NCBI GenBank assembly: GCA_902614055.1 | Contig: CACMJX010000001.1 | Coordinates: 399,257-463,256 of the forward strand | Reading direction: 5' to 3' | Origin: an uncultured Pelagibacteraceae bacterium | GTDB taxonomy: Bacteria; Pseudomonadota; Alphaproteobacteria; Pelagibacterales; Pelagibacteraceae | Length of the DNA: 64,000 nucleotides | Part shown: piece by piece, positions 1 to 10,642 of the stretch | Numbering within the stretch: the stretch's first letter is position 1 | How the letters are laid out: the number at the start of each line of letters is the position of its first letter | Notes under the pieces: generated by a model | Database searches by the model: none | Told to the model about the DNA's origin: nothing | The model's input: the letters and a program-made list of their open reading frames with translations, nothing else | Translations under genes and position numbers: made by a program

Positions 1-2
1 AA

Positions 3-1385
3 GTGATGGACTCTTTGACAATGGCAATTAGCCAAGGTTCATTAAGAAGAGGCTCAGCTGCTTGTTATATACCAATAGACCATCCAGAAATTGAAGAGTT
101 TATTGAGATGAGAAGACCTACAGGAGGTGATCCGAATAGAAAATCATTAAATTTACATCACGGTGTTTTAGTTTCAGATGCCTTTATGAGAGCTGTCGAA
201 TTGGATGAACAATGGGGACTAAAAAGTCCAAAAGATGGAGCTGTTCAAGCAACTGTATCTGCAAGAAATTTATGGATAAGATTACTTACAGCAAGAATTG
301 AAACAGGAGAGCCGTATATTATATTCATCGATACTGTTAACAGACAAATTCCTCAACATCATAAACTTGCTGGTCTTACTGTCAAAACTTCAAACCTTTG
401 TAGTGAAATTACTCTACCCACAGGAATTGACAAGGACGGCAAAGATAGAACTGCAGTATGCTGCTTATCATCCTTAAACGTCGAAAAATACGATGATTGG
501 AAAGATGATGAAGATTTCATAGGCGATGTGATGAGATTTTTAGATAATGTGATGACAGATTTCATTGAAAATGCACCAGAGCAATTTAGTGATGCTACTT
601 ACTCAGCAATGAGAGAACGAAGCGTAGGATTAGGTGTGATGGGACTTCATTCTTATTATCAAAAGAAAATGATTCCAATTGAGTCTGTAATGAGCAAGGC
701 TTGGAATAAAAAGATTTTTGAGCATATTCATAAAAATGTTGATAAGGCATCAAAAGATTTAGCTGAGGAAAGAGGACCATGTCCAGATGCTTCTGATTAT
801 GGTATAATGGAGAGATTTTCTAACAAAACTGCAATAGCCCCTACAGCTTCTATCTCAATAATATGTGGTGGAACGTCTCCGGGTGTCGAGCCAATTGCTG
901 CTAATAGCTTTACACATAAAACTCTTTCAGGATCTTTTAACGTACGAAATAAATATTTAAGACAACTATTAGAAAAACACGGAAAAGATACAGATGAAGT
1001 TTGGTCAAGTATTACGACTAACCAAGGATCAGTATCACATTTAGATTTTTTAACTCAAGATGAAAAAGATGTTTTTAAAACAGCTTTTGAGTTAGATCAA
1101 AGATGGCTTGTTGATTTGAGTGCAGACAGAACACCTCATATTTCTCAAGCTCAATCTATTAACTTATTTTTACCTGCAGATGTACATAAAAGAGATTTGC
1201 ATCAAATTCACTTCCAAGCTTGGAAGAAAGGATTGAAGAGTCTTTATTACTGTAGGTCTAAATCAATACAACGTGCTGAAAATGTTAATGATGCAAATTC
1301 AACTGACATTGCAGCAAACGTTTATAAATCCAAAGAAGAAAGTAATAACCAACAAGATTATGAGGAGTGTTTATCGTGTCAGTAG
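3..1385 (+). CDS. nrdA: ribonucleoside-diphosphate reductase alpha subunit, C-terminal part (gene truncated by window start)
   Basis: Open to the left edge; motifs NLCSEITLP, ATASISIICGGTSPGVEPIAAN and a C-terminal CxxC (EECLSCQ); followed by nrdB. Confidence 0.93.
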   Translation: MMDSLTMAISQGSLRRGSAACYIPIDHPEIEEFIEMRRPTGGDPNRKSLNLHHGVLVSDAFMRAVELDEQWGLKSPKDGAVQATVSARNLWIRLLTARIETGEPYIIFIDTVNRQIPQHHKLAGLTVKTSNLCSEITLPTGIDKDGKDRTAVCCLSSLNVEKYDDWKDDEDFIGDVMRFLDNVMTDFIENAPEQFSDATYSAMRERSVGLGVMGLHSYYQKKMIPIESVMSKAWNKKIFEHIHKNVDKASKDLAEERGPCPDASDYGIMERFSNKTAIAPTASISIICGGTSPGVEPIAANSFTHKTLSGSFNVRNKYLRQLLEKHGKDTDEVWSSITTNQGSVSHLDFLTQDEKDVFKTAFELDQRWLVDLSADRTPHISQAQSINLFLPADVHKRDLHQIHFQAWKKGLKSLYYCRSKSIQRAENVNDANSTDIAANVYKSKEESNNQQDYEECLSCQ

Positions 1386-2386
1386 CAGAAAAAATTAATA
1401 AAGAAATAATTCAACCAAAAAAAAATAATGGATTACTTGTAGGTAATCCTGTCTATAAACCTTTCAGATACCCATGGTGTTATGATGCTTGGTTAACTCA
1501 ACAAAGAATTCACTGGTTGCCAGAGGAAGTGCCTCTTGGTGATGATGTCAGAGATTGGCAAAAAAATTTATCTCAGTCTGAAAAAAATTTACTTACACAA
1601 ATTTTTAGATTTTTTACACAAGCTGATGTTGAAGTAAGCAACTGTTATATAAGACATTACATGAATGTGTTTAAACCAACTGAAGTGTTAATGATGATGT
1701 CATCTTTTGCTTCAATGGAAACTGTTCATATTGCAGCCTATTCACATTTGTTAGATACGATAGGGATGCCTGAGTCTGAATACTCAGCTTTCATGAAATA
1801 TAAAGAAATGAAAGATAAGTATGATTACATGCAAGGCTTCGATATGAAATCTAATCATGATATAGCTAAAACAATTGCTGTATTCAGCGCATTCACAGAG
1901 GGTTTGCAGCTTTTTGCAAGTTTCGCAATTTTACTTAATTTTCCAAGACACAATAAGATGAAGGGAATGGGACAGATAGTAACTTGGTCTGTAAGAGATG
2001 AAACTTTACATTGTAATTCTATGATCAGGCTATTCAAAGATTTCATTAAAGAAAATCCAGAAATTTGGACGCCTCAACTAAAAAAAGAAATTTATGAAGC
2101 ATGCAGAACTATTATTGAGCACGAAGATGCTTTTATAGATTTAGCTTTTGAAATGGGCCCTATGGAAGGATTAACCGCTAAAGAAGTAAAAGAATATATA
2201 AGATTTATTGCAAATAGAAGACTAGATCAATTAGGTTTAGAGCCTATTTATGGTGTTCAAAAAAATCCATTAACATGGCTTGATACTATGTTAAATGCAG
2301 TTGAACATATGAACTTTTTTGAAGGTAGGGCCACTGAATATTCAAAAGCATCTACAAGGGGATCTTGGACAGAAGCTTTTTCTTGA
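1376..2386 (+). CDS. nrdB: ribonucleoside-diphosphate reductase beta subunit
   Basis: Ferritin-like diiron motifs (MMSSFASMETVHIAAYSHLL, VRDETLHCNSMIRLF); probable GTG start at 1376 after AGGAG; ORF track starts at 1367. Confidence 0.92.
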   Translation: MSVAEKINKEIIQPKKNNGLLVGNPVYKPFRYPWCYDAWLTQQRIHWLPEEVPLGDDVRDWQKNLSQSEKNLLTQIFRFFTQADVEVSNCYIRHYMNVFKPTEVLMMMSSFASMETVHIAAYSHLLDTIGMPESEYSAFMKYKEMKDKYDYMQGFDMKSNHDIAKTIAVFSAFTEGLQLFASFAILLNFPRHNKMKGMGQIVTWSVRDETLHCNSMIRLFKDFIKENPEIWTPQLKKEIYEACRTIIEHEDAFIDLAFEMGPMEGLTAKEVKEYIRFIANRRLDQLGLEPIYGVQKNPLTWLDTMLNAVEHMNFFEGRATEYSKASTRGSWTEAFS

Positions 2387-2388
2387 GA

Positions 2389-3513
2389 TTATCTTTGATT
2401 TAATTGAAGAACTTTACGGTATTTGCTGCCTTTGTAACTCGCTAAAGGCCTGATTAATTTATTTGCAGCATGTTGTTCTATGATATGAGCTGACCAACCA
2501 GTGATTCTAGAAATTACAAATATTGGAGTAAAAAAGTCAGTATCAAATCCCATCAAATGATATGTTGGACCTGTAGGGTAGTCTACATTTGGGTGTATAT
2601 TTTTTCTATCAATCATTACCTTTTCTACTATGTCATAAATTTTTTCAAACTTTGTATCTTTTTTGATTTTGGCTACTTTTCCAAAATATTCTCTCATTGT
2701 TGGAACTCTTGAGTCTCCACTTTTATAAACTCGATGCCCGAAGCCCATAACAACATCTTTATTGTCTAAAGCTTTATTTATCCATTTAAGTGCATTTTCA
2801 GGTTTTTTTATTTTATGCATCATATGCATGACTTCTTCATTAGCGCCTCCATGTAAAGGCCCCTTTAAGCTTGCTATAGCACCAGTAATGGCACCATGAA
2901 TATCAGACAAACTACTTGTTATAGTTCTAGCTGTAAAAGTTGAAACATTAAAACTATGTTCTGCATATAAAATTAGAGATACATCAAATGCTTTTACTAT
3001 ATCTTTGTTTGGGACTTTGCCAAAACACATATGAAAAAAATTTTCGGAAAATGAGAGTTTAGCTTTTGGTGGGATAATTTTTTTTCCCTTTCTTGCTCTA
3101 TAAAATGCCGCAAGTGCTACTGGTGTTTTCGCAAAAATTCTCATTACTTTTCTTATGTTTGCTTTAGGAGAGTTGTCTTTTGTTTCTTTATCTTCTAACC
3201 CCATTATACTTACTGCTGTTCTTGCAACATCCATAGGATGAGCTTTCTTTGGAAATTTTTTTATATCATCTAATAATGTTTTAGATAATTTTCTTTCTTT
3301 TCTCTCTTCTTTTTCGAATTTTTTTAATTGTTTTTTCGTTGGCAGTTCACCATTTAGAATAAGATAAGCAACCTCTTCAAATTTACATTTTGCACATAAA
3401 TCTTGTGCGGCATAACCTCTGTAAGTTAAAGAGTTGATTTCAGGCATAACTTTAGAAACTTCTGTTTCGTCAACGACTATTCCTAGCAAACCTTTTTTGA
3501 TTTCATCACTCAT
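2389..3513 (-). CDS. prpC: citrate synthase family protein, probably 2-methylcitrate synthase
   Basis: Citrate synthase motifs (GPLHGGANEEVMHMM, GFGHRVYKSGDSR); operon with prpB- and prpD-like genes. Confidence 0.85.
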   Translation of the reverse strand: MSDEIKKGLLGIVVDETEVSKVMPEINSLTYRGYAAQDLCAKCKFEEVAYLILNGELPTKKQLKKFEKEERKERKLSKTLLDDIKKFPKKAHPMDVARTAVSIMGLEDKETKDNSPKANIRKVMRIFAKTPVALAAFYRARKGKKIIPPKAKLSFSENFFHMCFGKVPNKDIVKAFDVSLILYAEHSFNVSTFTARTITSSLSDIHGAITGAIASLKGPLHGGANEEVMHMMHKIKKPENALKWINKALDNKDVVMGFGHRVYKSGDSRVPTMREYFGKVAKIKKDTKFEKIYDIVEKVMIDRKNIHPNVDYPTGPTYHLMGFDTDFFTPIFVISRITGWSAHIIEQHAANKLIRPLASYKGSKYRKVLQLNQR

Positions 3514-4409
3514 TACTCGTGCCCATCGGTCTTAAAATTATAAATTTTTTCGTCTAAAGAATTGTATTTCTCGTATTCCACAAGATCATATAATCTTTTC
3601 CGCGTTTGCATTTTATCAATAATATTGTTTTGATGTCCATCAGTAAAAATGGCACGTAAACCATCCTCTACATTTTTCATCGCTAATCGCTGAGTAGAAA
3701 CTGGATAAATAACAATATTGTACCCTAGACGCTCTAGTTGTTTATAATTTAGTAATTTAGATTTTCCAAACTCCGTCATATTAGCCAAAAGATAACAATC
3801 AAGGGATTTTCTAACAAATTCAAACTCTTTTTCATCTTTTAAAGCCTCTGGAAATATTACTTCGGCACCAGCATCGACATATGCCTTACACCTCTCAATC
3901 ATACTATCAATTCCTTCAACACTTTTTGCATCAGATCTAGCTATAATTTTAAAATATTTGTCTTTTCTAGCACTCACACATTCTTTTATTTTTGATACCA
4001 TCTTTTCTTTAGAGATAAGCTCTTTGTTATCTAAATGACCACATCTTTTTTGTTCAATTTGATCTTCTAAATGAACTGCAGCAACGCCAAATTCTTCAAA
4101 TGTTTCAATAGTTTCTTTACAAGATTTGAAACCAGTATCAATGTCAACAATTGTTGGTAGATTTGTCACTCTAGAAATTAAATAAGATCTTGTACTAACA
4201 TCTTGAAGAGTTGTTAAACCTATATCTGGATAGCCTAAATCATTAGCCATTACACCACCAGACACGTAGACTGCATCATAACCGATTTCTTCTATTAACT
4301 TAGCTGTTAAAGGATTGTATGCACCAGGTACTCTTAAAATTTTATTGGATTTAAGTTTTGTATCTAGATCAATCCTTTTTTGTGTTAAATCTTTCTCAAC
4401 AAAATGCAT
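3513..4409 (-). CDS. prpB: 2-methylisocitrate lyase (PEP mutase/isocitrate lyase family)
   Basis: VSGGVMANDLGYPDIG, DIDTGF, EDQIEQKRCGHL; overlaps prpC. Confidence 0.88.
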   Translation of the reverse strand: MHFVEKDLTQKRIDLDTKLKSNKILRVPGAYNPLTAKLIEEIGYDAVYVSGGVMANDLGYPDIGLTTLQDVSTRSYLISRVTNLPTIVDIDTGFKSCKETIETFEEFGVAAVHLEDQIEQKRCGHLDNKELISKEKMVSKIKECVSARKDKYFKIIARSDAKSVEGIDSMIERCKAYVDAGAEVIFPEALKDEKEFEFVRKSLDCYLLANMTEFGKSKLLNYKQLERLGYNIVIYPVSTQRLAMKNVEDGLRAIFTDGHQNNIIDKMQTRKRLYDLVEYEKYNSLDEKIYNFKTDGHE

Positions 4410-5912
4410 TTAAAAAATTCCTTTTTTATTATTTTTCTTTAAATATTTTCTACTTACCTCAATATTTAATTTATTAAGACTTCCTTTTTTTAATTTTTTA
4501 AGATTTTGTACGGTTTTTATAAATCTATCACTTTCTTTTTTTGATAATATTTTATTAGTTAAAGTTAAAAATTTCTTAATATAATCTTTCCTTTGAAAAG
4601 GTCTTGCGCCAAACGGATGTGCATCAGCTCTTTCTAATTCTTCAGATATTTTTTTACCATTATTCATTGTTACAACAACTCTTGCTCCAAATGATTTCTT
4701 TTTTGGATCAGGATGATGATATTTTTTTGTCCATTTCTTATCTTCATGGGTTGTTATTGATTTCCATATTTTAATAGTGCTTTTTTTGTTTGCTCTTGCT
4801 TTAGTATAGGATTTTATATGATGCCAATCTGCATCCTCCAAAGCTACCGCAAAAATATACATTATTGAGTGGTCTAAAGTTTCTCTCGACGCATTAGGAT
4901 CCATTTTTTGAGGGTCATTCGCACCTGTTCCGATCACAAAATGTGTATGATGGCTAGTAAAAATATCTATTTTTTTAATATTATTTAAATCTGAAATTTT
5001 TTTATTTAATTTTTTACCTATATCAATAAGTGCTTGTGCTTGATATTCTGCTGAGTATTCTTTTGTGTATGTTTCTAGGATAGCCTTTTTAGATACATTC
5101 TTTTTTGGTAATGGAACATAATATTTTGCTTTCTTTCCATCCAATATTCTTGCAATAACACTGTCTTCGCCTTCATATATAGGACTAGGAGCACCTTCAC
5201 CTCTCATTGCTCTATCAACTGCCTCTATAGCTAGTTTGCCAGCATGAGCAGGCGCATAAGCTTTCCAACTTGAAATTTCACCTTTTCTAGATTGACGAGT
5301 TGAAATACTAACATGTAGAGCTTGTTGTACGGCTTGATAAATGGTTTCCGTATTTAGTTGTAGCATTGAACCTATTCCTGCAGCAACGCTTGGTCCTAAA
5401 TGCGCAATGTGATCAATTTTATGTTTATGAAGACAAATTCCTTTTACTAAGTTTACTTGAACTTCATAAGCAGTAATAATTCCTCTTAAAAGATCAAATC
5501 CACTTTTTTTAAGTTTTTCTCCGACGGCTAAGATTGGAGGAATGTTGTCACCTGGATGACTATAGTCAGCTGCTAAAAAAGTATCATGAAAGTCTAATTC
5601 TCTTACTGCCGTTCCATTTGCCCAAGCTGCCCATTCAGGATCAAATTTTACTTTAGAACTAATTCCAAAAATTGTTGATCCTGACCTTCTTAAATGACCT
5701 TTAGCCATTTCTCTTGCTGATATAACTGGCTTCCTGTTTAATGAGGCAATAGCAACTGATGCATTGTCAATAATTCTATTGATAACCATATCTATTGAGT
5801 TTTTATTTAACTTTGAATTATCACTTGCAATTTCTGCAATTTTCCATGCAAGTTGTCTTTTCTTTGGAAGATATATTTTCGACGGGTATACTTTAACAGT
5901 GTTTAACAACAA
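4410..5912 (-). CDS. prpD: 2-methylcitrate dehydratase (MmgE/PrpD family)
   Basis: [42 protein letters not shown]; operon with prpB/prpC. Confidence 0.88.
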   Translation of the reverse strand: MLLNTVKVYPSKIYLPKKRQLAWKIAEIASDNSKLNKNSIDMVINRIIDNASVAIASLNRKPVISAREMAKGHLRRSGSTIFGISSKVKFDPEWAAWANGTAVRELDFHDTFLAADYSHPGDNIPPILAVGEKLKKSGFDLLRGIITAYEVQVNLVKGICLHKHKIDHIAHLGPSVAAGIGSMLQLNTETIYQAVQQALHVSISTRQSRKGEISSWKAYAPAHAGKLAIEAVDRAMRGEGAPSPIYEGEDSVIARILDGKKAKYYVPLPKKNVSKKAILETYTKEYSAEYQAQALIDIGKKLNKKISDLNNIKKIDIFTSHHTHFVIGTGANDPQKMDPNASRETLDHSIMYIFAVALEDADWHHIKSYTKARANKKSTIKIWKSITTHEDKKWTKKYHHPDPKKKSFGARVVVTMNNGKKISEELERADAHPFGARPFQRKDYIKKFLTLTNKILSKKESDRFIKTVQNLKKLKKGSLNKLNIEVSRKYLKKNNKKGIF

Positions 5913-5965
5913 AATGTCTCCTAGCTTATGATTTTGTTTTAATAGTTAAAATAAATTAATCAATA

Positions 5966-6631
5966 TTAAAGATATTCATTTATAATTTTCTCAATACCCA
6001 CGAAATCTTTAACTAAGTGATTATGATATATTTCACTAGAATTTTTTTCAGTATAACCATATTTTAATAAAATTATTGGAATTTCTGCAGCTTTAGCTGC
6101 ATTTGCATCTGTTTCACTATCCCCAATCATAATTGATTTATTTATGTCACCATCCAAAATTTCAATAATAGTAGTCAAATGTCTTGGATCTGGTTTACAA
6201 TATTCAAAAGTATTGTATCCAGCAACATATTCAAAGTAATCATAAATTCCAATTTTTTTTAAAAGATCAACTGCTAAATGCTCAGTCTTATTAGTGCATA
6301 CTGCCATAGAAATATTTTCTTTTTTACACCAATTTAAAAATTCCTTTACCCCATTTATTAACTTACTTTCACGAAATATATTTTCTCCATAGTAAGATAA
6401 AAATTCATTTGTCATTTCGTTTTGAATTTTTTCATCAAACCATTTCCATTGACCATTAGCTTTCGCCATCATTGCTTTTGCACCTTTACCAACAGCATTT
6501 TTTAATTCGCCTAATTTTTTTGTTGGATAGCCAAATTTTTTCATGACGTGATTATGAGCTCTTATTAAATCTGGTGCAGTATCAATTAAGGTGCCATCTA
6601 AATCAAAAAGAATGGTAAATTTTTGTGTCAT
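5966..6631 (-). CDS. gph: HAD-family phosphatase, phosphoglycolate phosphatase-like
   Basis: FDLDGTLIDTAPD; KPDPRHL; MIGDSETDANAAKAA. Confidence 0.75.
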   Translation of the reverse strand: MTQKFTILFDLDGTLIDTAPDLIRAHNHVMKKFGYPTKKLGELKNAVGKGAKAMMAKANGQWKWFDEKIQNEMTNEFLSYYGENIFRESKLINGVKEFLNWCKKENISMAVCTNKTEHLAVDLLKKIGIYDYFEYVAGYNTFEYCKPDPRHLTTIIEILDGDINKSIMIGDSETDANAAKAAEIPIILLKYGYTEKNSSEIYHNHLVKDFVGIEKIINEYL

Positions 6632-6699
6632 TTAAAAGTATTATTAAGAAATATATTGTGAATTAATTAAACTAATACCCAAATATATAAAAATATCAA

Positions 6700-7320
6700 A
6701 TGAAACAAAAAAAATTAATTAACGTTCAATTAAAGTTAAGAAATAAATTTCAAAAAAAAGGTGTCAAAATAATAGCACCAGATACAGTTTTTTTTTCTGA
6801 AAATACTAAAATTGGTAAAAATGTAACCATAGAGCCCTATGTGGTAATTGCTGATGATGTATCAATAGGAAATAATGTAAGAATTTTGTCTTTCTCGCAT
6901 CTAGAAGGAGTAAAAATTGAAAATAATGTAAATATTGGACCATATGCAAGATTAAGACCAGGAACAATTCTTAAATCAGGATCTAAAATTGGAAATTTTG
7001 TTGAGGTGAAAAAAAGTATTATAGGAAAAAACTCTAAATTAAATCACTTATCATATATAGGAGATTCAAATGTAGGTAAAAAAGTAAATATTGGAGCAGG
7101 AACAATCACTTGTAATTATGATGGTATAAAAAAAAGTAAAACTATAATTGAGGATGAGGTATTTGTTGGTTCAAATTCATCACTAGTTGCCCCAATTAAG
7201 CTTGAAAAAAAAAGTACAATTGGTGCAGGATCAGTAATTACAAAAAAAGTGACTGGAAATTCATTAGCTTTAACAAGAGCTGAACAAATTGAAATTAAAA
7301 ATTATAAAAGAAAAAAATAA
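6700..7320 (+). CDS. GlmU-like glucosamine-1-phosphate acetyltransferase, left-handed beta-helix domain only
   Basis: Hexapeptide repeats; GlmU C-terminal motifs YARLRPGT, NFVEVKKS, LNHLSYIGDSNVG, NIGAGTITCNYDG; no N-terminal uridylyltransferase domain. Confidence 0.82.
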   Translation: MKQKKLINVQLKLRNKFQKKGVKIIAPDTVFFSENTKIGKNVTIEPYVVIADDVSIGNNVRILSFSHLEGVKIENNVNIGPYARLRPGTILKSGSKIGNFVEVKKSIIGKNSKLNHLSYIGDSNVGKKVNIGAGTITCNYDGIKKSKTIIEDEVFVGSNSSLVAPIKLEKKSTIGAGSVITKKVTGNSLALTRAEQIEIKNYKRKK

Positions 7321-9141
7321 ATGTGTGGAATAATTGGAATAATCAGCTCTAAAGAAGTTTCAAGTAGAATAGTAAATTCACTAAAAAAACTTGAATATAG
7401 AGGATATGATTCTGCTGGAATAGCTACCCTTGTTGACGGAAATATTAATGAGGTAAAGTGTGAGGGTAGAGTTGATGTTTTAGAAAAAGATATATCTAAA
7501 TTTAATCTTAAAGGAGATATCGGTATCGGCCATGTTAGATGGGCAACTCACGGTAAGCCGAGTAAAATTAATGCCCATCCACATTCATCTGAACAGGTTT
7601 CAGTTGTACATAATGGCATTATTGAAAATTCCACAATATTAAAAAAGATTTTAGAGAAAAAAGGATATATATTCAAATCACAAACAGATACCGAGGTAAT
7701 TGCTCATTTAGTAACAGACTATCTAAAAAAAAACTCACTTAAAAATACTATAATTAAAGTTCTAAAAAAACTTCATGGAAGTTTTGCCCTAGGAATTATT
7801 TTTAAAGATCAAAATGATTTAATGATTGGCGCTAGGAGAGGGTCACCTTTGGCTGTTGGATATGGACCAAATGAAAACTATCTAGGGTCAGACTCATATG
7901 CACTCAAATCTATGACAAATAAAATCTCTTATTTAGATGATGAAGAATTTTGTATCATTAAAAAGGATCAAATAGAGTTTTTTGAAAGTAATGGAAAAAA
8001 AATAAACAAAAAAGTCATGAATTTATCTAAACAAGATATTCAATATGATAAAGGTGATTATAAATATTTCATGGAAAAGGAAATAGATGAACAGCCGTCT
8101 ACTATTAATGATTGCATAAATGAGTATGTTGATAAATACAATAAACAGATCAATATTTATAATTTTCCTTGGAATATAAATTCTTTTCAATCAGTTGTGC
8201 TTATTGGCTGCGGTACAGCCTATCACTCTTGTTTAGTTGCTAAGTATTGGCTGGAACAAAATACTAATCTGGATGTAAGTATAGATATAGCTTCAGAATT
8301 TAGATATCGAAAAGTTAGGTTTAAAAAGGATTGTTTGTATGTGTTTGTTTCACAATCAGGCGAAACTGCGGATACTTATGCAGCTTTAGAATTGTGTAAA
8401 AAAAATAAAATGAAAACTTGCGCAGTTGTAAATGTTATTGAAAGTTCAATAGCAAGAGATGCTGATTTAGTTTTACCTATTTATTGTGGTCAAGAAATTG
8501 GAGTTGCTTCCACAAAAGCGTTTCTTGGACAAATGTTAGTGCTATATATTTTATCTATAAAAATTTCATTCGATCAAAAATTTATTACAAAAAAAGAATA
8601 TCAATCTAAAATTAAAAATTTACTTTCACTTTCTAATTCAGCAAAAAAAACACTAAAATTAGATCATAAACTTTTTAATATTGGCAAAGTTTTTGCACAT
8701 GCAAAAGGATGTATGTTTTTAGGAAGAGGCTATTCTTTTCCGATTGCCTTAGAGGGTGCATTAAAGTTAAAAGAATTAGCGTATGTTCATGCTGAGGGTT
8801 ATCCTGCTGGTGAAATGAAGCATGGACCCTTAGCTCTAATAGAAGAAGGTATGCCAGTAGTTGTTATAGCTCCTAGGGATGATCATTATAAAAAAACGAT
8901 GTCTAATATGCAGGAAGTAATTGCAAGAGGGGCAAAGGTTTTACTAATAACAAATAAAAATAAAGATGAAGTTGTTTCTGAAAACATTTGGGAGCAAATA
9001 GAAGTCGATAAATTACATGATGAATTAATTCCTTTTCTAGTAACTATACCTCTGCAAAAACTCGCTTTTTACTCAGCACTTGAAAAGGGTTATGATATAG
9101 ATAAACCAAGAAATTTAGCAAAATCTGTTACTGTTGAATAA
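7321..9141 (+). CDS. glmS: glutamine-fructose-6-phosphate aminotransferase
   Basis: N-terminal MCGIIGI; SIS domains; C-terminal DKPRNLAKSVTVE. Confidence 0.97.
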   Translation: MCGIIGIISSKEVSSRIVNSLKKLEYRGYDSAGIATLVDGNINEVKCEGRVDVLEKDISKFNLKGDIGIGHVRWATHGKPSKINAHPHSSEQVSVVHNGIIENSTILKKILEKKGYIFKSQTDTEVIAHLVTDYLKKNSLKNTIIKVLKKLHGSFALGIIFKDQNDLMIGARRGSPLAVGYGPNENYLGSDSYALKSMTNKISYLDDEEFCIIKKDQIEFFESNGKKINKKVMNLSKQDIQYDKGDYKYFMEKEIDEQPSTINDCINEYVDKYNKQINIYNFPWNINSFQSVVLIGCGTAYHSCLVAKYWLEQNTNLDVSIDIASEFRYRKVRFKKDCLYVFVSQSGETADTYAALELCKKNKMKTCAVVNVIESSIARDADLVLPIYCGQEIGVASTKAFLGQMLVLYILSIKISFDQKFITKKEYQSKIKNLLSLSNSAKKTLKLDHKLFNIGKVFAHAKGCMFLGRGYSFPIALEGALKLKELAYVHAEGYPAGEMKHGPLALIEEGMPVVVIAPRDDHYKKTMSNMQEVIARGAKVLLITNKNKDEVVSENIWEQIEVDKLHDELIPFLVTIPLQKLAFYSALEKGYDIDKPRNLAKSVTVE

Positions 9142-9176
9142 TATCTAAACTCTGCTAGAACACTTGTAGGTTGAAT

Positions 9177-10556
9177 ATGAAAAATTGGAAAATTAATAGT
9201 TGGAGAAGTTATCCAGTCAAACACATACCCGAATATAAGGATGAGGCTGAACTTGATTTAGTTTTAAATAAATTAAAAAATTTTCCTCCATTAGTATTTG
9301 CAGGTGAAACAAGGCATCTAAAAGATCAACTAGCTAACGTTGTCGATGGAAAAGCATTTTTGTTGCAAGGTGGAGACTGTGCAGAGAGTTTTGCAGAATT
9401 TCATCCAGATAATATAAGAGACTATTTTAAATTAATGTTGCAGATGTCTCTAGTGCTCACATATTCTGCATCTTTACCTGTTGTTAAACTTGGAAGAATT
9501 GCAGGACAATTTTCTAAACCAAGAAGTGCACCAACTGAAAAAATTGGAGATGTAGAATTACCAAGTTACCTAGGAGATAACATTAATTCTATAGAATTTA
9601 CTGAAAAAGGAAGAGCCTATGATCCAAAGAGACTGTTTAGAGCTTATTCACAATCTGCTTCAACTTTGAATTTATTAAGAGCATTTTCAAATGGTGGTTT
9701 TGCTGATTTAAAAAATGTTCATATGTGGAATTTAGGTTACATTAAATCTGCGGCACAAGCCAAAAAGTTCAAAGAATTAGAAGATAAAATTGCTGATGCT
9801 CTAGCTTTCATGGAAGCTTGTGGAATTACGTCTGACTTTAATAGAAGACTTTATACCGTAAATTTTTGGACTTCTCACGAAGCGCTACATTTGCCATTTG
9901 AAGAAGCAATGACTAGAATTGATTCAACCACTGGCGAATACCACGATACTTCAGCACATTTCGTTTGGATTGGAGATAGAACAAGACAAATTGACGGAGG
10001 ACATGTTGAATTCTGTAAAGGAATTGAAAACCCAATTGGAATTAAATGTGGACCAACTTCTAAACCTGAGGAAATTGCCAAGATTTGTGAATTAATTAAT
10101 CCTAAAAATGAAAAAGGTAAAATTACGTTAATTTCTAGATTTGGTCATGACCAGGTAGAAAAATATTTACCAAAACTAATTAGAGGAATTAAAAAAGAAG
10201 GGCAAAATGTTATCTGGTCATGTGATCCAATGCATGGAAATACAATTAAATCAACCACTGGATTTAAAACAAGACCATTTAATAATGTTTTAAATGAAGT
10301 TAAAAATGTTTTTGGAGTGCATCAAAGTGAAGGTTCGTATGCAGGAGGTCTTCACATTGAAATGACTGGACAAAACGTAACAGAATGTACTGGAGGAGCA
10401 CAAAAAATATCAGATACTGATTTATCTAGTAGGTATCATACTCAATGTGATCCAAGACTTAATGCAAATCAAGCTTTAGAATTAGCTTTTTTAATTTCTG
10501 ATGAAATAAAAAAAAATACAAATTACGCCAAAAATACAATTAAAGAAGCTTCTTAA
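9177..10556 (+). CDS. class II 3-deoxy-7-phosphoheptulonate (DAHP) synthase
   Basis: LLQGGDCAESFAEF, GRIAGQFSKPRS, VWSCDPMHGNT; ATG at 9177 more likely than the upstream TTG. Confidence 0.92.
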   Translation: MKNWKINSWRSYPVKHIPEYKDEAELDLVLNKLKNFPPLVFAGETRHLKDQLANVVDGKAFLLQGGDCAESFAEFHPDNIRDYFKLMLQMSLVLTYSASLPVVKLGRIAGQFSKPRSAPTEKIGDVELPSYLGDNINSIEFTEKGRAYDPKRLFRAYSQSASTLNLLRAFSNGGFADLKNVHMWNLGYIKSAAQAKKFKELEDKIADALAFMEACGITSDFNRRLYTVNFWTSHEALHLPFEEAMTRIDSTTGEYHDTSAHFVWIGDRTRQIDGGHVEFCKGIENPIGIKCGPTSKPEEIAKICELINPKNEKGKITLISRFGHDQVEKYLPKLIRGIKKEGQNVIWSCDPMHGNTIKSTTGFKTRPFNNVLNEVKNVFGVHQSEGSYAGGLHIEMTGQNVTECTGGAQKISDTDLSSRYHTQCDPRLNANQALELAFLISDEIKKNTNYAKNTIKEAS

Positions 10557-10588
10557 GTTCTTAATTTCACTGAAATTAGGAGTTCATC

Positions 10589-10642
10589 ATGAAATTTATT
10601 AAACTATTATATTTGTTAAAAGTGACTATATCTAAAATATGA
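10589..10642 (+). CDS. putative 17-aa leader ORF (MKFIKLLYLLKVTISKI) overlapping the nadE start
   Basis: ATG preceded by AGGAG; stop codon overlaps nadE ATG (ATGA). Confidence 0.4.
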   Translation: MKFIKLLYLLKVTISKI

